This document shows positions 6,799 through 7,469 of a stretch of 7,469 nucleotides of DNA, piece after piece; position 1 is the first letter of the stretch; each line of letters opens with the position of its first letter. The notes below the pieces were generated by a model. It saw only the letters and a list, made by a program, of their open reading frames with translations, did not search any database and had not been told where the DNA came from. A program made the position numbers and the translations under genes. Source of the stretch: a bacterium (lineage in GTDB: Bacteria; Zixibacteria; MSB-5A5; GN15; FEB-12); NCBI GenBank assembly GCA_030640905.1, contig DAOWIM010000291.1, forward strand, positions 1 through 7,469, written 5' to 3'.

Positions 6799-7469
6799 AT
6801 GGCCGTCCTGTCTTCAGAGGATCTTTGCAAATATTACCGCAAACGGGCCGTTGTCAACGGCGTGTCAATAGAGGTTCAGCCCGGTGAGGTGGTCGGTCTG
6901 CTCGGCCCCAATGGCGCCGGAAAAACAACAACTTTCTATATGATCATCGGGTTTATCAGACCGGACCGCGGCTATGTTAGCCTGGACGATCTCAGAATGG
7001 ATCGATTGCCGATGTACAAACGAGCCAGACTCGGCATCGGCTATCTTGCTCAGGAAGCATCTGTTTTTCGCAAGATGACGGTGGAAGATAATATCATGTC
7101 GATTCTGCAGTACCGAAATCTCAGTCGCAAGGAACAGAAGGCCCGATTGGAACAACTCCTCCATGAGTTGGACATCGTACATCTCAGAAAGAGCAAAGCG
7201 TATACTCTCTCCGGAGGAGAAAGGCGACGTGTGGAGATCACGAGGGCTCTGGTGAATGAACCGAAGTTTATGCTGCTGGATGAACCATTCGCCGGCATTG
7301 ATCCGATTGCGGTGGAAGATATTCAGAAAATCATCCGTCGGTTGGTTGAGAAGGGGCTCGGCGTACTGATAACTGATCATAATGTGAGAGAAACTTTATC
7401 GATATGCTCTCGGGCGTACATAATGTGTGATGGCAAAATCCTCAAGGAAGGCACCTCTGAGTATCTGGC
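6799..7469 (+). CDS. lptB: LPS export ABC transporter ATP-binding protein LptB, 3' end missing
   Basis: The first 223 residues of an ABC ATPase, closely matching E. coli LptB (241 residues) as I know it, so about 17 codons are cut off at the right edge. LptB hydrolyses ATP on the cytoplasmic side of LptF/LptG to pull LPS out of the inner membrane into the LptC-LptA-LptD bridge. All motifs are present at nearly E. coli positions: Walker A GPNGAGKT (36-43), Q-loop Gln85 in YLAQEAS, signature LSGGERRRVEI (137-147), Walker B LLDEP with catalytic Glu162, D-loop AGID (165-168), and the switch His194 in ITDHNVRETL. GRRRVEI-type and ITDHNVRET sequences distinguish LptB from amino-acid (LivF/LivG) ATPases. 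The start at ATG 6799 is fixed by an in-frame stop at 6769-6771 and no other start codon between. GAGG at 6781-6784 is 14 nt upstream, a rather long spacing, so initiation may be weak. No lptA or lptC lies upstream, unlike in Proteobacteria. Confidence 0.95.
   Translation, partial: MAVLSSEDLCKYYRKRAVVNGVSIEVQPGEVVGLLGPNGAGKTTTFYMIIGFIRPDRGYVSLDDLRMDRLPMYKRARLGIGYLAQEASVFRKMTVEDNIMSILQYRNLSRKEQKARLEQLLHELDIVHLRKSKAYTLSGGERRRVEITRALVNEPKFMLLDEPFAGIDPIAVEDIQKIIRRLVEKGLGVLITDHNVRETLSICSRAYIMCDGKILKEGTSEYL

Noticed and set aside
6559..6871. Two short plus-strand open frames crossing from the lipoprotein 5' end through the intergenic region towards lptB
   Set aside because: They overlap the lipoprotein signal-peptide codons and, for one, the lptB start; no domain, and composition looks like non-coding AT-rich DNA.
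6865..7380. A 171-codon open frame on the minus strand, antisense to lptB
   Set aside because: The plus strand encodes every LptB motif across this stretch; the antisense product resembles no family I know.

Overview
The window looks like chromosomal DNA of a Gram-negative (diderm) bacterium. The strongest evidence is the right-hand gene, an lptB homologue, whose product powers lipopolysaccharide (LPS) export, together with a lipobox-bearing TPR lipoprotein. Base composition appears close to balanced, genes are tightly packed, and Shine-Dalgarno sequences are ordinary. The mix of genes resembles FCB-group or related candidate phyla such as Zixibacteria more than Proteobacteria. That placement is a low-confidence impression and was not computed.

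Left block (2-2685, + strand): the C-terminal end of a PutP-type sodium/solute symporter is followed by a complete membrane-anchored S45 penicillin-amidase-family Ntn-hydrolase. The two overlap by an ATGA junction and are probably translationally coupled. The symporter runs off the left edge, so the operon's promoter is not visible.

Middle block (6625 down to 2688, - strand): a three-gene operon, read in the order TPR lipoprotein, NAD-dependent sugar epimerase/dehydratase, and NDP-sugar nucleotidyltransferase. Spacings are 22 nt and 16 nt. A nucleotidyltransferase with a sugar-nucleotide SDR implies synthesis of an activated sugar. The lipoprotein is the likely envelope partner. The operon converges on the acylase gene, with only 2 bp between the two stop codons.

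Right block (6799 to the edge, + strand): lptB, cut off about 17 codons before its expected end. It diverges from the lipoprotein operon across a 173-bp AT-rich intergenic region that should hold both promoters.

Taken together, the middle and right blocks suggest an envelope glycan/LPS neighbourhood. The left block suggests hydrolysis of an amide in the periplasm coupled to sodium-driven uptake. No mobile element, CRISPR array, tRNA or rRNA was seen. No clearly unprecedented system is evident. The best candidate for something undescribed is the lipoprotein-SDR-nucleotidyltransferase operon next to lptB.
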